A stretch of DNA of 64,000 nt from Symsagittifera roscoffensis (GCF_963678635.1 NC_087067.1:12013716-12077715); one strand, 5' to 3'. Shown: positions 24,826 to 36,096, counted from the first letter of the stretch. Notes: a model not told the origin generated them from the letters alone. A program made the numbers and translations.

Positions 24826-26350
24826 TTATAAACCTCCGTTTTGTTGAGTTGAAGCTCTTCTTGAGCTTGGATTAGAGTTCCCATTTTTCACTTTATTGAA
24901 TCTCGGTAGCCAAGAGGTTCCACCCGACCCACCACTCGCGGGTTTCAAAATGCCGCTCGCAGATGGCGCCATCGCGTTCGCTAGCTTGGAGGCAGAGGAG
25001 TACGAGTTACCGCCCAGGTGATTAAAATTAGCCGAAGGCCCGGAGTGAAAACTGGAGTCCAGGGAGCCCTCTCCAATACTGTTTAAAGAACTGGTTGAGC
25101 TATAGTTTGACAAACCGGTTATTGACCTCGGAGTGTCAAAATGAGAGGACAAAGGTCGGACCTGATTGACAGGTATTGGCGACCTAAATTTAGGCTGGGG
25201 CAATCTAGTAGGCATGATTCGTTCACGCGGCAAAATCGGAGTTGCGGGTAAGGACATAGGCTTGTTATTGTAGATATCTTGCATACTTTGACATACAATT
25301 CGTGCTTCGTTTCGGAACATATTCGGAATCATTTTCTGAGATTCCAGAATTTTTTCGGAATTGTTGGTCGAAACGTGCGTGAAATGATCTTCAATTCCCC
25401 GCAAGAGATCTTTGATTAGCCTACTTTGATCAGAAATTATAGTTTGCTGCGCCAATAAATATTCACCCATTTTTGTTTCATAAAACTCTTTCAAACATGA
25501 GACTTCGCTATTTAATCGATCTTTATACTCAGTTTCCATGTGTTTCATCATTGTAATTTGTTCGTTATGAAGATTTTTCATGTTATCTTGTTGGAAGTTG
25601 TGAATTTCCTTCATATTATTGACTTGAAACTCATGTTTAAGTTGACTTTCGTTCCTTAAACTTTCGATAAGTTCGAACTGTTTTTGCTGCATTTCAGCCA
25701 TTTTTTGGTCCTGCTCTTTTTTATACTGTGTGGTTTTTTGGTCCTGATAATCTATTAGTTCTTTCAACATGAGCGTATTTTTCAAAGCAGTCTCAGCGTT
25801 TTCTTTCTGAACTGATTTAATCAAGTTTTGCTCTTCTTTCAATGCAGAAAAATGTTCATTTTGGCGCAAATAAATATCGTTCACCTTACAAATTTGCTCA
25901 TCTTTTGCCTCGTTTATTTTTTCTTTCGCCTCAATTTGATTTTCTTGGGCTTTTTGGGTTTGAAAATTAGTCGTTTCGTCTAACCTCTGACTCGTAAACT
26001 TTCTCGTAAAGTCGAACGAATCGTCTTGGCGTTGTCGCAACTCGGCTATTTCGTTACTATGTGCCATTCGCATCTCTTGCATTCGGGTCTCGTGCGCTAA
26101 CATTTCTTCCCATTGTTCACGCTGTTTTTTCTGCAAAAAATCAATTTCGTGCAACTGCTGATTCTGCCGTTTGCACATGGCGTCCAGGGTCGATGGAACA
26201 CATCTGACGTAACTTAGAACCTCAAATTTCAGACCGGAAACGTCGTTCTTCAAAGAGTCAAGGTCATCCAGTGTGACCTCGCCCTCTTCGGCTTCTTTCA
26301 TTTGATTACGCATGTACTGGTCTTTCATGGCCCGAATGATATCGGGCAAT
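24826..26350 (-). CDS. TRPC C-terminal tail exon, partial duplicate copy A
   Basis: Intact 508-codon terminal exon (1525 nt, entry phase 2, acceptor tttctaaag) encoding the cytoplasmic tail of a TRPC channel. It opens with the TRPC-type segment DIIRAMKDQYMRNQMKEAEE followed by DDLDSLKNDVSGLKFEVL, then a long charged, glutamine-rich coiled coil (about residues 60-330), a linker with prolines (about 365-405) and a Ser/Gly-rich tail ending QQNGGL. It differs from copy B at six residues, although about 35-40 bases differ by eye. Its partner channel exon (27063-27609) is truncated, so by itself this is not a full channel gene. It could be an expressed fragment, a recent pseudogene or an allele. 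Confidence 0.8.
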
Positions 26351-27062
26351 CTTTAGAAATTACAATTATGATAGATGGGTCCCTATAACAGCTAAGAACT
26401 AAGCATGGTACTTTGAAGCTATAGTATACATATTGCATATCATCGTATTATGTTTTATTTGAATCACAGATATTATCTTTATTCCTTTATTGTAAGGTCC
26501 ATATGAATACAAGGTAAAAATATATGTTTTGCCCATCAACATTAAAAGGGAATTGGGTAATACGCTCAATAGTTGAATTGGATCTACTTGACAATCTTTC
26601 CATCCCCCCTCTCCATCCCCCCTCTCTCCATCTCCCCCCCCCCATAGTATTTACTAAAGAATCTCAACCCCTATAAAAAATACAGTAAATTAGTATTAAG
26701 ACTTTTTATTGAAAATTCTTATTTGGCTGCATTTCTAATCTACTAAACCATCTCCCCCCCCCCTTCTTCAAAGGTGGAAATTGTGAAGATCCGTACATTT
26801 TGAATTTTTGCTTAAACGCAAAGGAATTCATATATAGGGTGATGGGGATTCTTACTACCCACAATAAGGATGAAATTATAAGGCTCAGCTTATAAAGAAT
26901 CACTCCTAGACTGACCGCTTATACCTGCGACTTAAATGGTCCGTTTGGTTTTTTGTGCCTTTTATTCCATCAAAAAAGCTCATTTGGTTCATACTTTGAA
27001 ATTACCTAAAAACACCTGTTCGATTTTTCTCTTGTGAACCCATCGATCATAATTGCTCCCAC
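26351..27062 (-). other. TRPC copy A intron with polypyrimidine tracts
   Basis: Intron between the channel and tail exons (donor AAAG|GTGGGA at 27063/27062). It holds 'ccatcccccctct' repeats at about 26598-26650 and a C-run at about 26752-26763. Copy B has about 157 bp extra near 48550-48706. Confidence 0.7.
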
Positions 27063-27609
27063 CTTTCTTCGCTTTCCCGCTGCTTTCGTCTCGTCTCGGC
27101 CAATTTCGGCTTGGCAATATGAAGTAACTTTTCACTTTTGTAACACATTTTGTAGAGTTTTGCAAACAACAGCATCAGATTTCGAAGTGAGGGGAAAATA
27201 TTAAAGGGCGCTGGAAGACAATCTGAGTCGCTAATGTATTCCAGGTAAATATTTGACCTCGCGAATTTCCATTCCGTGTCAATATTTTCTTCAATATTGT
27301 CCAATGTTTTTGTAATCATACCAATAAGCACGTTTAATAGAACAACGACAGCAACAAAGTTGAAAAGAATGAACAAAATTGAACCCACAAATGTGTGAAG
27401 AGTCCAATTTTTGTATACTTTCGAGGCAAAAACTATATCCGAGTAGCCAAAAAGCGTCCAGTATAGCTGGTAAAGACAACCGCCTAATGTCGTGAATTGA
27501 AACTCGCCCTTTTTTACTCGGTTCATAATCATATCTGGACATTTCGTGAAGGTTTTGGTACCATTTATTGCATCACGTAACTCGCAAGCGTTTATAACTG
27601 TGTACTGAT
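27063..27609 (-). pseudogene. TRPC channel exon, truncated copy A (pore to TRP box)
   Basis: Encodes only the end of the channel domain: the extracellular loop with CELRDAINGTKTF, the pore segment YWTLFGYSDIV, S6 (FILFNFVAVVVLLNVLIGMI) and the TRP-box EWKFARS, then the donor shared with copy B. Homology to copy B stops at 27609, between S5 and the pore loop, so S1-S5 are missing. The frame happens to stay open for a further 32 codons to an ATG at 27706, giving a chimeric single-TM reading frame. Only one residue (K/E) differs from copy B across the shared part. Whether it is transcribed cannot be told. Confidence 0.75.
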
Positions 27610-29640
27610 TGTTGCGATAAATTTGTAGTAAAAGTGAATTACATACGCTAATGAAAGTTGAACTATTTGTTGAAATACTATAAAAAATTGGATAATTATA
27701 AAACATTGATTAATTGAAAGGTTTTACCTAGTAACCATTTTAAAGTTTTCCTTGCTTAGTGCTTGTAAAAGTAATCATAGAGTAGTGCGTAGTAGATACC
27801 GGGGATTGATTTACTAAGAATTATGGTTTTCTTTTGCTTTTTTTCTACGATTCAGAAAAGAAATTGATAAGTGTCCTAGAAAATGTATATTTTGCTATTA
27901 TTTGAAAGTTTCAAGATAATGATACACATCATTCTCAACCAAAATTTTACTTCAAAATGGAAATTCAGAGTTGAAACAGCAACATACAGTTATAGGTCGA
28001 TAAAATAAATTGAAGTTTTTTTTAAAAGGATTTATGGTATTAATTCTGCTTCGGATTAATGAACGTTCGTTGAAATGATACAATTTTCCCTCTAAAACTC
28101 AATTTTGAAAAAAACTTTGGTCAAATTTGATTCAATTGGAAGATAGTAGATGAAGCAGAAACTGAGAAAAAATCAAATTGAGATAAAAACTCAATTTAAT
28201 TCGTTGGGAGTTAGGAGATTTTTTTCATTAAAAATTAGCTTATATATTACATCTAGAGAAAAAATCCAGCATAAAAGTACAATGTTTGGAAAATTTTTTA
28301 TCGTTTGGTATACTAGCCTAACTTATATGAAAATTCAGATTTTGTGAAAACTATTTGTTGTGAAGTAAACCCAACTCCAACATCTTATGGAAGATGATAC
28401 ATGAAGCATAAATTAAAAACTTGCTTTCAAGATCTACATTTCATTCTTTTGGATAAAAAAATTTGACGTAGAAAGATTTTTAGAGAAAATAATATGGAGT
28501 CTGCTGAAAAATTCTAAACAAACTAATAATTTAGCAGAACCAGATGTATGGTCTCCTAATTCTATGAATTTTAACAAGAAAAATTTCAACTAGACACACA
28601 GTAAAAATTTAGTTCTGTTTTGCTTCGATTTTTTTTTTCAATTAGAAAATTATGTTGAATTATAGAGTTTTTGCTTTATGAAGTTCGCAACGTTTTTCAA
28701 TTGTTACAGTTTGCACCATGATTTCTTTTCTTTAATCGGTGTTTTTGAGAACATATCTTTTAGATGTTATAAATGTTGCAGAAATATGGAACTAAGAAAA
28801 GGTTTTGCAGATTAAAAACAATAGAACTGCTCCTAATTTATTCGAAGAAATCAACGTAAAAATACACCTTAAACTTCTCGAATAAAACATGTGCTTTCGA
28901 GGACAAAAAGCAAATTACAAACTATTTTGCAAGAAAAGTGATAATTTATGATCTCAAAATTGGATTTTTGCTGAAATAGTTTGCTGTAGAAACTAAACAA
29001 GGTAACCTAAAGGAGAACAAGTACAAAATAGATGGTAAGAGTTAGACGTTATCAGTTCTAATTTTATCTCTGCCAACAAAGTGTTCGCTCAATTGATACT
29101 TTTTTCTCCTAAATTCCTCAGTTCTGACTAAAATTTCTTGCAAAGTGAGTTCACGAGTGAAAACATGCAATAAGCAGAAAGCAAGAATAAGCTTAAGACA
29201 TAGAAAATGTCTACGAAAAAACTATGAAAATTATGTTGTAGTAGCAACAGAGAGATAATCATCAGTTTTGAAGAAGGTTTTGTTGAATATCATACAATCT
29301 AATCTACTGTTAAGAGAAATATACCACATTTTTAGTCATTTTTAGCAGTAAAATAATCAGTTTTTATCAATGATCTGGAACTTATTAATAAAAATAATGT
29401 TAAAAACGGCTCAGAAGTTGTGATTTTTTCTACAAATTTGGGTGATTCTATGATAAAAAAAACTGAGGAGGAGCTGGATCATGGAATTTTGATTATTTTG
29501 AGAGAAAATTGAGGAAAAATCCTTTTTTCCATTCAAAGTTTTGTATCAGTGTCTCATAATGATGCCAATTGAAATACATTTTGAGTCTAGACATATGCAA
29601 TTTTTTTTTTTAAATTAGATCAAAAGCAACAAAAAACTTG
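27610..29640. other. AT-rich spacer between duplicate copies
   Basis: About 3.1 kb in total (to 30716) separates copies A and B and matches neither. Very AT-rich, no gene recognised. It could be filler at the duplication junction, a later insertion, or joined contig sequence. Confidence 0.5.
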
Positions 29641-29775
29641 CCAAACTCTTAAAATATCTGCAATTTTTTCCAAAAACTTGAAACTTTTTTGCAAATTTTT
29701 CCAAAAACTTTGAAATTTTTGCAGTTTTTTCCAAAAAACTCAAAATTTTTGCAATTCTTTCCGAAAATTTGAAAT
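29641..29775. repeat. Short tandem repeat, about 28-30 bp units
   Basis: Four or so imperfect units of 'gcaattttttccaaaaactt' plus 'gaaattttt' in succession. Confidence 0.7.
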
Positions 29776-30104
29776 TGTTTTAAGTTTCAGTAGGTTTCAG
29801 CATAGTTTAAACTAGATTGAGTACAGTTTCAAAAAAAAAGGATCAACTAATAAAACAGTTATTAAGTCAAAATATATCAAATCTTATCGTTTTTTGAAGT
29901 TTTTTGAAAAAATATCATTTTTTTTAGAAACATTTCCAAATTTTTGCACATCTTACTATGGACTTATCATGAACCAATAAACATAATCTCTTCATTGTAC
30001 ATTCTACATGTAATACTCAAAAATTACATAACGCATGCTGAGATTTTCGCGAAAAAAACTAGACATTTCCACACAAAATCCAAAGTATACCGTTTATCTT
30101 ACCA

Positions 30105-30425
30105 ATTTCTTACCATCACACTGAAACCTTACTTTTCCCTATCTTAATACATTGGGAAACCTATTCCCTGTGTTAATTCAATTAATTTCTAATCCTTATA
30201 CAAAGGGATATCTATACACTATCCTAATACATGGGAATTCTGAACACTATCTTAAAACATGGTAAGATCGGGCGCCAAAAATTTTTCTGAAACTTACCAT
30301 CTGAAACCTTACTATCTTAATACATTGGGAAACCTATTCCCTATCTTAATACATAGGAAATCTATAGCCTATCTTAATACATAGGGTGAAGACCGGATAC
30401 TCTATAGCCTATGTTAATACATGGG
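30105..30425. repeat. Minisatellite-like array of CTATCTTAATACATGGG
   Basis: At least eight imperfect copies of 'ctatcttaatacatggg' with short spacers ('aaacctattc', 'aaatctatag'), interrupted near 30260-30290 by unrelated sequence. The array ends exactly where the truncated hAT-like MITE begins. Confidence 0.75.
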
Positions 30426-30716
30426 GGTATTCACCCCCCTTCGAATTCATCCAACATATACTACTGATGGAGGTGGACGCCCCCCTTCAAGAATTCGACC
30501 CCTGCCGACCCAAAAGGTCGCCCCTTTGGTATTTTTTGGGCACCAATATTTACTAATTTTGAGGGGGGAGCGAGCGCAGAAAAAAAAACGCAATTTTTTT
30601 GGTTCAAATTTTCCAAAAAGTGCCTAAAAACGCTTTTTTTGAACTATTTTTTGCGGCTTAGGGAGAGCTCGAAAACTCATTTTGGTCGACCTTAAAAAAA
30701 TTTCGACAAAATTTTC
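30426..30716. mobile_element. hAT-type MITE truncated at the start of duplication B
   Basis: Contains the family's 'ttcgacccctgccgacccaaa', 'actaattttgagg' and 'gggagcgagcgcag' blocks and the 'gagctcgaaa' segment, but stops at 'aaattttctgaa' without the right terminus. Copy B homology starts at the same point. Confidence 0.65.
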
Positions 30717-31280
30717 TGAAAACAACCTATTAAGATTAATAATAGAGCCAAAAGCAGAGAGAGATATTATTCCCAATTAGAATCCTGAGGTTTGCTGCTT
30801 TTTTCATTTGTCACGTTCATTATAATTCTGTAAATCCACCAAAAAATTTGCTCCTCAAACTGTTTTTCATTGGGCAAATTTAAACTTTTTTCCACAAGCG
30901 CATAACCAAAACTTTCTCAACTCCATACTTTTTCGAATCTTCACAAACAGTGCCTGATGAGCACAGTATCGTTTTGAAAGTCAAAGACGACCCATCGACG
31001 ACTAACAATCAGACATTGCTGAAGTGTACAATGCTGAATTGAGTTTTTTCTATCTTCTGTCGTTTTACAAAAAAAAACATTGCCCAGAGAAATTGTTTCA
31101 AATTTTGACCCAAGAAGATTAAAGCAGAGTTATTAACTTCTGTCGAATCAAACCGAAACACCATCAGTTTTCATGGGGCATATATCAAGAACCACGAAAC
31201 GCACTTTCATGTCAAAGACCACTATTGAACTTGAATAACAAATTTATTAGAGCAGCATTGATTAGAGAAACATTACTTAC

Positions 31281-31390
31281 TCGAAAGAATTGATGTACTC
31301 GAACGAGTTTCGATAGACCTTGGCAGTCGAAGAAGAAATGATGGACTCCTCGAACATGAATTTAGCAAACCAAAATTGTCTCTCAAGGTT
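31281..31390 (-). CDS. Possible small exon of an unrecognised minus-strand gene, copy B
   Basis: Same frame and GTAAGT donor as copy A at 16223 (exon edge 31281). Product unknown. The acceptor is weak. Confidence 0.3.
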
Positions 31391-31504
31391 TCAGTGTTCC
31401 AGTCTTTTCTCTCATAATGGTAAAATTACGGCCAAATATTCTGACTTCAACAGATAATTCGGAATTAGCAGGCAAAAAAATTATGAAACCACCGTACAAA
31501 CTTA

Positions 31505-31741
31505 GTGCCTAAACTCCACGACGGTCCTCTACGCAAAGACAGACAAAAGCAGATATCAGACTCAACAGCCTTGGTCGCACACGCTTCTTGTAGCAGCCAA
31601 TTCTCCACCGATCTCTTCAAGTTCCTCCATCTCCCTGGCAATTGGGATAATTTTAATGACAAGCACTCCAATGGTGTGACTGACAAATACACGGCACCTT
31701 TTTTGAGCTCATCCCAGAGCCTGGCTCTAACTGTAACCTAA
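31505..31741. other. Open stretch conserved with copy A, unassigned
   Basis: Counterpart of 16447-16683. Here both strands are open (plus 31505-31741, minus 31465-31692). No family recognised. Confidence 0.25.
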
Positions 31742-31859
31742 GTCTGGTAGGAGTCGACGCACAGCAACGGTCATGGTTCTTAGCTGTAAACAGGTCATCG
31801 AGAATTTCCGGACCAAGAAGGAGTCTGAGACCCCGAAATCTTTCAGTGAAAGACGCTTT

Positions 31860-31864
31860 GTGGA
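31860..31864. other. Target-site duplication, left
   Basis: GTGGA immediately left of the LTR start, matched by GTGGA at 39038-39042 after the right LTR. Confidence 0.85.
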
Positions 31865-32229
31865 TGTTATACCCACGGAAAGTGATAGATGATCTGAGAT
31901 TCTAAATGGCGTTCGGAATAAGACTGAAGAACTAACTTAAATTCAGTTGTGTTAATGAGAATCTGTTTTTGGTTTTCGAACTGACCTCGAAGCATGTGAG
32001 AATCAGAACTCATAGGAACTAGTACATAAGTTGATGAGTTTTAGTTTTACATAACATCGTATTAGAACAGATCTCTATAGATTATATAAATATACCAATT
32101 GGTTGAATATGTAGATATAAATATAGCGCCGAATGAATATATCAGTATAGTAATGTTTTAGCTGCTGTGGTCTATTAGACCCCCTGAGTTTCTATACTAT
32201 ACGTTTATACTATTCCCCCTTTTTCAGCA
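31865..32229 (-). repeat. 3' LTR of the gypsy-like element (365 bp)
   Basis: Reads TG..CA on either strand. It is nearly identical to the right LTR except at its U3 edge, where about 15 bases are replaced by a copy of the polypurine tract. A TTATATAA box lies within it on the element strand. Confidence 0.9.
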
Positions 32230-32244
32230 TTCCCCCTTTTTCAG
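32212..32244 (-). promoter_or_regulatory. Polypurine tract, duplicated
   Basis: On the element strand CTGAAAAAGGGGGAAT occurs twice with a 17-bp period (plus-strand 32229-32244 and 32212-32227). The first is at the normal position for plus-strand priming next to the LTR; the second lies inside the U3 edge. Confidence 0.75.
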
Positions 32245-32252
32245 AAGAAAAT

Positions 32253-33286
32253 TTACTTTTTCTTGGTAGCCTCGTCCTTGGTGGATTTGTTTTCCTGGTT
32301 TGGCGTGCTGGATTGTGGTACAATACTAGAGCTGGTTGACGCACTCTCTTTTTCCCTCTGGAACGTCATTGAATTTTTCATGGGTGAGATCTCCTTTAGA
32401 AGTTTCATTGCCGAGTCGAAGTTTTTTATGAAGGCTGCGTCTGGGGTAACGGGTTGTTGAGGTCTGTCGAGAATGTATCGGGTACTGGTCGTTTTTGGGC
32501 GAGACGACGTTTGTATTTGCGATTCGAACTTCGTCGTATTAGTTGCAGGTATGTTCGCATCGTCTTTTTGTGCACTTTGTTTCCGAATGGTTTCCGGTGT
32601 GTCGGATTCCAATTGGACTTCCACACATTCAATTGAAGATGATAAGGAGATCACTTCTTGTTGATTAAGATTTGGATTGGCAGTACTTTGATTTTGTGCG
32701 CCGTGTGTAGGTGTGGGTATTACTTCGACTTGGCATAACACATTTCGGATGTTTGTGTCTTGTGCCTCGATAGTGCTGATCGGAAAGCATTTCCAAGTTT
32801 CCCGGCCAACGCACTGGTTCTATGTCTAATTGATCGTCGACAATTTTGGTCGAAGTCTTCGGGTGTTTTCTTTGTGTCCTGTTTTTTAGGAGCTGGCTTT
32901 TTGGGGGAAGGCGTTTTTCGAGCGAGATCGGTGTCTGATAGCGATATGGAAGTAACGCATTCAAACTCTATATCGGCGTTTTCAATTCTGCTCTTTTTTA
33001 GTTTGTTTAACGGGTTCTGTTTACCAGTTGGTTCTGGATTCGCTGAGGTGGCTTGATTGGCTGAAGTTGCTCGTGTTTTGTCATGAATCCTTTTGAATAG
33101 GCCATCATGTCCTAGTGCGCGTCTATTTCTGGATTGTGAAAGGATTTGTTCCACATTTTTGGGAGGCGGCTTTTTCGGGCTAGTTTGAGATTTGCTCTGT
33201 TCTTGTTTATTTTGTTTGTTGATTTGCTTTGCTCTCTCCAGTTTAGGGCTTTTTGCTAAAACACAAGGTTTGGCTCGAGGTAAATG
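32253..33286 (-). pseudogene. 3' tail region of the retrotransposon pol, frame-broken
   Basis: Downstream of the integrase C-terminus, overlapping minus-strand frames (32720-33154, 32665-32964, 32253-32741) encode Lys/Ser/Thr-rich, low-complexity protein. A phrase like AAFIKNFDSAMKLLKEI is the only structured-looking part. No envelope features (signal peptide, membrane span) are seen. Probably a disordered C-terminal extension or a third ORF, now frame-shifted. Confidence 0.5.
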
Positions 33287-33660
33287 CTAATAAGCCACAA
33301 AGTCCTTAAGGGCAGCTGGGCGACATTTACCATATACCCGTGGATCCGGCACAAAAGCGAGACCGTCGTGTCTTATAACGCGTGGTTGCTTACCATCTTC
33401 CTGCACCCACGCGGTGTGTGGTGAGTAATTGCTAATTGAGCCGTTTTCCAAAATTTTGAACTGAGCCCCAATTACACCTGGTTTTTTGATTTTCCTGGCA
33501 ATGGTGCCTGATTTTCTGGCCACCTGATCGATTTTCTGATCGAGTTTTGGGTTAATCGTTGATTGTGGACCTTTAAAGCGATCTTTAAGAAAAACTATTG
33601 GTGCTCTTTCCATATTCTGTTTTTCTTGCGGTGTTAGCGTTCGTATAGGTATTCTTGTTC
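33287..33660 (-). pseudogene. Integrase C-terminal segment, separate frame
   Basis: Encodes RAPIVFLKDRFKG and a PRVIRHDGLAFVPDPRVYGK module that in related gypsy elements follows integrase directly. Here it is in a different frame from the integrase core. The break lies at an A-rich run near 33661-33670, consistent with a one-base indel. Confidence 0.65.
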
Positions 33661-35600
33661 TTATTTTTCAATGTTGCGGCCGGTTTTTTCGTTGAGAAAT
33701 TTACGTTTTTCCTTAATAAGGTCATAGGCGGCATTAGTTAAAGGTAAGTGCTCACCTATAGGGAATCGAGCTAAAAGTTGACGGTCGAATTCTTCATCGC
33801 TGCTATCCCATCCGTCTGGTCGAAGTGGTTTTTCGACCTGAGTGGTTGCCTTTCTTTTCCCTGAAGGGGATATTGGTTTGGCGGCCACCGTGGTCTTGTT
33901 TCTAGTTGTGGATTTTGAAGAGGATGGCTGGTTGTCTGCCATTAGTTCAAAGTCGTTCTGTTTTTGTCGGTAATTGATGTCCATCTCGTCTTCGCTGTTT
34001 ATGTCTCTATTCCACATGGCTTCTGCCGTCAACGCGGGTTTGGTTAGAAGCTTTTGGTCTAAACAAGCAAGTTTGATGTTTTCCCATGATAGATTTGACG
34101 ATTTTGGAGATGTGGCTATATTGCTTAAAGGCGTGTTCGGTTTTCTACCGAAATGTGCTTCGAATGGGGTTATTTTTGTTGTTGCGTTCGGGGTTATTCT
34201 CAGGGTTTTGATAAGCTCAGCCACGTCCGAAGCAAGTTTATAAAGTTTATTACGTTTATCAATTTTCATTACTGAAAGTTTTGATTTCAATGTTCTTATT
34301 AAACGTTCTACCATACCGATTGATCGGTGATCGTCGACTGGTGCAAAGATAAGTTTGATGTTATTATTCTTGCAGTACAACAAAATTTTTTTAACTCGGA
34401 ACCCCTGTGCTTGATCACACCTTACGTTTCGCGGTACCCCGTGGTTTACAATGTGGGTTTGCATAAAACGAATAATGGTATCCGCCTTATTGTTTGTTAC
34501 AACCTTTGCCGATGGAAAACGGGCGAAACGATCTACCCCTACTAGGATGTAGACATTTTTATCATTTTCATCGGGTAGTGGTCCCGCGAAATCCAATTGG
34601 ATTTCCTCGTTCGGTTCTACGACCGCATCTAATGACGTAAAGTGAGAATGGTCCGATATAACCTTTAGGTTTTCACCTTTTTCTCTGCACTCTTTACAGT
34701 TCTGCGCCGTGGCTACGATGTCTCTGTGGAGGTACGGGTACCATATGCTGCGAGCTGCCTCCAGCGTACCACCCTGCCCAGGGTGTGTTAGATGTAATGC
34801 GTCCACGAGAATTTGGCGAAGTTGTTTCGGGATTACTGCGCGCTCGTCGTAGAGAAGGATGCCGTCTCGTACTGAAAGTCTGTGTCTGACATTGTAGAAG
34901 TACGGCCCGTAGCAAGACTTAAGGGTGTCCCATTTCTGTTCTTTGACTATATTGAGTAGAAAGTTTATGGATCTGTCTTTCTTGGTCGCTGCGGCCAGGA
35001 AGGAGCTGTCGAACACGTTTCGAAGCTGGCGCCGGTACATCGGTACATCCTCATCTTGTGTATCCGCTGTTGCTGAGCATGTATGGGTATCTACCTCCTT
35101 TTCTGTTTGACATCCTTGGTCAATGGGTATTGGTTGGAATGTGACACTGTCTTTTGAAGGTATCACCTGATGGTAAGTGTCGCTGAAATTGAGATCCTTG
35201 TGGAGTTGCTTGTACGTATCAAAAGATGAGATGTTTTTCGGGTGAAACGAGATGGTAGTTTGGGATTCTTTATGGCATTTTCTAAGTATGCGTTTAAACG
35301 GCGGTAAGGACATTCCGGATGTAGAGACTGACAATTGACGGTTCATAATCGTGTTCTGGGGAGTTTTTCGGTCTGAGATTGAGTGGTATTCACAAGTATT
35401 TGAGATTTTTGGCTGTAAATTTTGAAAATTTGATTGCGTTCGTAACCGACTGAAATTTGACTTGTGACTATTCAAAGTGAGCGCTTTTGCTGTTTCAAAC
35501 GAATTTGAATGAAAATCGTTTTCGTTCCGGTCGAGCTTTTGCGTGTTAAACATTCCGCACGGATTGGAATTCAAAGCTAGATTTAAACTTGCGCTATCCT
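33661..35600 (-). CDS. Integrase of the gypsy-like element (637+ codons)
   Basis: Inserts the cDNA into host DNA. A long Ser/Asn-rich N-terminal stretch (about residues 1-200) is followed by a zinc-binding segment, HLTHPGQGG through CKEC (HHCC), then the catalytic core: LDFAGPL (first Asp), VRCDQAQGF (second Asp) and HRSIGMVERL (Glu), and the TPFEAHFGRKPNTPL motif near the core end. All three catalytic acids are present. The frame is offset from RNase H upstream (junction about 35590-35600) and from its own C-terminus downstream, so a full-length polyprotein would not be made without frame repair. Confidence 0.85.
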
Positions 35601-36096
35601 GAATTTCAAGGCACGCAGTAAATTGTCAATTAGCGCCACTACAAATTGTTCATCCCAGTATGCAGGCGGTTGAGGTTTTCCTACAGGGTGCCTGAAAATG
35701 TAGTCAATTAGCCCCATTTTACTACCCGCGAGATGTTTTATATCAAAGTCAAATGGTAATAACTGATCTATCCATCTGGTTAATCTACTCGGATAAACTT
35801 TGTTGTTTTTCTTGCATTGCAAAGCGCTAACTAAGGCTTGATGATCGGAAATCAAAGTAAATCTTCGACCATATAAGTAGTACTTAAAATGTTCTATTGC
35901 CCATACTGCAGCGAGTAGTTCTAATTCATTTTTTGAGTATTTGTTTTCGCAAGAATTTAAAAATCTTGAGGCATACGCAATTGTTGCCCATCCATCTGGA
36001 GTTTCTTGTTCTAAGGCGCATCCTATACCATCCCGACTAGCGACGCATACCACTCGTGTATCTCGACCACTTACGAAGTGGCGATTTTCGGTAATG
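35583..36096 (-). pseudogene. RNase H domain, frame-broken with catalytic Asp replaced
   Basis: Removes RNA from the RNA-DNA hybrid in reverse transcription. Visible family motifs are IAYASRFLNS, NELELLAAVWAIEHFKYYL, ISDHQAL and SRLTRWIDQLLPFDF. The first motif, normally C-D-A-S-R, reads CVASRDG, so the first metal-binding Asp is Val. The domain is in another frame than RT, and the stretch between RT thumb and RNase H is shorter than in relatives, suggesting a deletion of roughly 40 bp. The ending frame also differs from integrase. Confidence 0.8.

Larger units (their letters stand above)
15592..27609. repeat. Large direct duplication, copy A (3' TRPC region)
   Basis: From CTGAAAACAAC at 15592 to tgtactgat at 27609 the sequence matches copy B (30717-49627) at roughly 96-98% by eye, with small indels. 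The exception is 16.77-17.56 kb, where A has about 790 bp of its own and B has about 330 bp plus an LTR retrotransposon. Both copies carry the same decayed MULE, the same TIR element (23414/45184) and the same TRPC 3' exons. Confidence 0.9.

Noticed and set aside
32263-33056. Plus-strand open frames across the retrotransposon 3' region
   Set aside because: Antisense shadows of the minus-strand pol tail; no start or family features.
34925-35110. Plus-strand frames inside integrase (and others at 33974, 36189, 37979)
   Set aside because: Antisense to clear integrase, RT and gag coding sequence.
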